Below, one piece after another: positions 5,955 through 7,964 of a stretch of 7,964 nt of DNA. The first letter of the stretch is position 1. Each line of letters starts with the position of its first letter. Origin of the DNA: Alphaproteobacteria bacterium (GTDB lineage Bacteria > Pseudomonadota > Alphaproteobacteria > Micropepsales > Micropepsaceae). The position numbers and the translations under genes were made by a program. The DNA is taken from NCBI GenBank assembly GCA_017307315.1, contig JAFKFF010000049.1, positions 1 to 7,964 on the forward strand, read 5' to 3'. The notes under the pieces were generated by a model. That model made no database searches. It was not told where the DNA came from and worked only from the letters and a program-made list of their open reading frames with translations.

Positions 5955-7616
5955 GTGCCCGAATTTTTCAAGGCCGTCGGTGCCGCGCGCTTCGGCGTGA
6001 TGGCGGGTGTCGCCGCGGTTCTGACCGCCTTCTTTCTCTACATCGCCGGCGCGATCACCGAACCGCCCAAGACCATTCTCTATGGCGGGCTGGAGCCGCG
6101 CGATGCCGCGGCCGTCACCGCCAAGCTGGATGGCATGAATGTGAAATACGACGCCAAGGGCGATGGCACCATCCTGGTGCCGTCCGACCAGGTGACCAAG
6201 CTGCGCATGGCGCTGGCCCAGGACAATCTGCCCGCCGCCGGCGTCGGCTATGAGATATTCGACAAGTCGGACGCGTTCGGCACCACCGCCTTCGTCCAGA
6301 ACATCAACCGGCTGCGCGCCACCGAAGGCGAGCTGGCCCGCTCGATCCAGACCATCGACGGGGTGCAGAGCGCCCGCGTCCATCTGGTGGTGCCCGAACG
6401 GCAGGTCTTTTCCCGCGACGAGCAATCGCCTTCGGCTTCCGTCGTGCTGAAGACCCGCACCGTGATGGGACGCGGCCAGGTCGCCGCCATCCAGCATCTG
6501 GTGGCCGCCGCCGTCGCCTCGCTCACCCCCGCCCGCGTCGCCATCGTGGACGACCGGGGTAACCTCCTGGCGGGGGGCGATGACCGCAGCGGCGCCGACG
6601 CCATGGCCGCCAACCAGGAACAAAGCACCACGGATTATGAAGACCGGCTGCGCCAGCGCATCGAATCCATCGTCGCCAGCGTGGTGGGCGCAGGTCACGT
6701 CCGCGTCCAGGTCGCCGCCGACATCAACTACAACCACACTTCCACCACGTCGGAGAGCTACGATCCCGACAGCAAGGTGGTGCGCTCGACCCAGACGGTG
6801 GAGCAGAATTCTTCCGACACGTCCGGCAGCACCGAGAATGCGGTTTCGGTCGCCAATGCGCTGCCCAACGCCGCCAGCGCCACCCCCGGCGACAGCAGCA
6901 AATCCGCGACCGGCCGCACCGAAGAGACCACCAATTACGAAATCTCCAAGAAAGTGACGACCTCGACCCAGGATGGCGGCGACATCAAAGCGCTCTCCGT
7001 CGCCGTGGTGGTGGACGGCACGGTGACCGGCGAAGGCCCCAACGCGCCCTATAAGCCCCGCACCGCCGCCGAGATGACCCAGATCACCAACCTGGTGAAA
7101 TCCGCGATGGGCTTCAACCAGGCGCGCGGCGACCAGGTGCAGGTCACCAACATGGCCTTCGCCCGTGTCGATGCCGGCGACGCCACCCCCGCACCGACAC
7201 CGCTGCTGGGGCTGGATGCCGCCTACTGGTTCAAGATCATCGAAGCCTCGATCCTGTGCGTGACCGCGCTCCTGATCGGCCTGTTCGTGGCCCGCCCCCT
7301 GATCAACCGCATGTTCGCGCCCAATCCCTCCGCAGCGCCGGTCCAGATCGCCAATGGCTCGCCCGTGGCCGGCGCCCTGCCCGCGCCGGCACAGGCAAGC
7401 GGCGGCGCCCCGGCCGAAGGCGCGACCGTGTCCGCCGCCGGCGGGGCAGCACCCGCGCCCTTGCGCATCCTGCCGGCGCAGCCGGGCATCGATCTCAGCC
7501 AGATCGAAGGCCAGATGGCGCGCGAATCCTCGGTCAAGAAAATCGGTGAAGTGGTGAATTCGCATCCCGAAGAGGCGCTCGCGATCATCCGCACCTGGCT
7601 GCATCAACCGGTATAA
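5955..7616 (+). CDS. fliF: Flagellar MS-ring protein FliF
   Basis: FliF builds the MS ring in the inner membrane, the platform for the rod, export gate and switch. From GTG 5955 the product is 553 residues, normal for the family. Transmembrane segment 1 spans about 13-34. The YscJ/FliF ring-building region follows: [14 protein letters not shown] from 41, then [20 protein letters not shown] and [20 protein letters not shown]. The periplasmic FliF C domain includes [20 protein letters not shown] and a Ser/Thr-rich stretch. Transmembrane segment 2 spans about 422-447. A linker of about 50 residues rich in Ala, Pro and Gly leads to the cytoplasmic FliG-binding tail (about 519-553), with [17 protein letters not shown] and AIIRTWL. 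The gene ends two bases before fliG, so the pair is clearly co-transcribed. An in-frame TTG at 5949 would add two residues but is badly spaced from the ribosome site. Confidence 0.96.
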   Translation: MPEFFKAVGAARFGVMAGVAAVLTAFFLYIAGAITEPPKTILYGGLEPRDAAAVTAKLDGMNVKYDAKGDGTILVPSDQVTKLRMALAQDNLPAAGVGYEIFDKSDAFGTTAFVQNINRLRATEGELARSIQTIDGVQSARVHLVVPERQVFSRDEQSPSASVVLKTRTVMGRGQVAAIQHLVAAAVASLTPARVAIVDDRGNLLAGGDDRSGADAMAANQEQSTTDYEDRLRQRIESIVASVVGAGHVRVQVAADINYNHTSTTSESYDPDSKVVRSTQTVEQNSSDTSGSTENAVSVANALPNAASATPGDSSKSATGRTEETTNYEISKKVTTSTQDGGDIKALSVAVVVDGTVTGEGPNAPYKPRTAAEMTQITNLVKSAMGFNQARGDQVQVTNMAFARVDAGDATPAPTPLLGLDAAYWFKIIEASILCVTALLIGLFVARPLINRMFAPNPSAAPVQIANGSPVAGALPAPAQASGGAPAEGATVSAAGGAAPAPLRILPAQPGIDLSQIEGQMARESSVKKIGEVVNSHPEEALAIIRTWLHQPV

Positions 7617-7618
7617 GC

Positions 7619-7964
7619 ATGGCCAAAAGCGTCAAACCCGTTGTCCGCGACGATGTCCGCTCCCTTTCGGGGGCCGAGCGCGCCGCCATCGTCATGCTCT
7701 CGCTGGGCGAGGAGCATTCCGCCAAGCTCTGGTCGATGATGGACGAGGAGGAAGTGAAGGAAATTTCCCAAGTGATGTCGAACCTGGGCGCGATCTCCTC
7801 CAACGTGACGGAAAAGCTGCTGATCGACTTTGTCTCGCAGATGTCGGGCACCGGCTCGCTGATGGGGTCTTACGAATCCACCGAAAGGCTGATCGCCCGC
7901 TTCCTGCCGGACGACAAGGTCGCCCAGATCATGGAGGAAATCCGCGGTCCGGCCGGCCGCACCA
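7619..7964 (+). CDS. fliG: Flagellar motor switch protein FliG (partial, C-terminus off the right edge)
   Basis: FliG sits on the cytoplasmic face of the MS ring, binds the FliF tail and later meets the stator to generate torque. The first 115 of roughly 340 expected codons are present. The N-terminal domain is plain: [20 protein letters not shown] (14-33) followed by [20 protein letters not shown], and later [12 protein letters not shown] and [20 protein letters not shown]. The N-domain is the part that docks onto the FliF C-terminus, encoded just upstream. The ATG lies two bases after the fliF stop with no separate Shine-Dalgarno, so translation is probably coupled to fliF. The middle and C-terminal torque domains lie outside the window. 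Confidence 0.96.
   Translation, partial: MAKSVKPVVRDDVRSLSGAERAAIVMLSLGEEHSAKLWSMMDEEEVKEISQVMSNLGAISSNVTEKLLIDFVSQMSGTGSLMGSYESTERLIARFLPDDKVAQIMEEIRGPAGRT

Noticed and set aside
5709..7607. A 632-codon minus-strand frame opposite sciP and fliF.
   Set aside because: It is antisense to two well-recognised genes, rich in Gly, His, Asp and Arg as expected for such shadows, and has no ribosome site or promoter that I can see.
1..7964. Search for mobile elements, CRISPR repeats, tRNA or rRNA genes, toxin-antitoxin or defence genes.
   Set aside because: Nothing of the kind is visible; all substantial gaps are accounted for by regulatory sequence between flagellar genes.

Overview
The window is a high-GC chromosomal stretch that reads throughout as flagellar hook and basal-body genes of an alphaproteobacterium. 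Evidence for the group is the gene order, the presence of SciP (a DUF1153 protein confined, as far as I know, to alphaproteobacteria with a CtrA circuit), CtrA-box-like sites, and near-consensus sigma-54 promoters paired with dyads that resemble Caulobacter ftr (FlbD) enhancers. The order flgK <- -> fliK-flgD-flgE, sciP, fliF-fliG resembles the Caulobacter crescentus hook cluster. I cannot name the genus from sequence alone.

Layout. Positions 1-1356 (minus strand) hold the N-terminal 452 residues of FlgK, cut by the window edge. Positions 1357 to about 1669 are a divergent control region with a sigma-54 promoter facing each way, two perfect inverted repeats between them and an AT-rich tract. 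Positions 1670-5384 (plus) hold fliK, flgD and flgE, most likely one transcription unit, closed by a strong hairpin terminator at 5401-5432. Positions 5433-5535 are the sciP upstream region with a CtrA-like box. sciP (5536-5811) follows, then a GC-rich hairpin and a compact fliF control region (5881-5954) with a CtrA-like box directly followed by a third ftr-like inverted repeat. fliF (5955-7616) and the first 115 codons of fliG (from 7619) complete the window.

How it works together. FliF (MS ring) and FliG (switch) are early, membrane-anchored components, and their promoter looks CtrA-dependent. FlgD (hook cap), FlgE (hook), FliK (hook-length ruler) and FlgK (first hook-filament junction protein) are later rod-hook components, and their promoters look sigma-54/FlbD-dependent. 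SciP, which in Caulobacter blocks CtrA-activated transcription, lies between the two classes. The early-to-late switch of flagellar assembly can thus be read from the intergenic DNA. The same dyad occurs at the late promoters (probable activation) and at the early fliF promoter (probable repression).

No unknown or novel system is visible. The coding content is ordinary, and the interest lies in the regulatory DNA. Binding-site calls come from reading by eye and from remembered consensus sequences, not from a computed scan.
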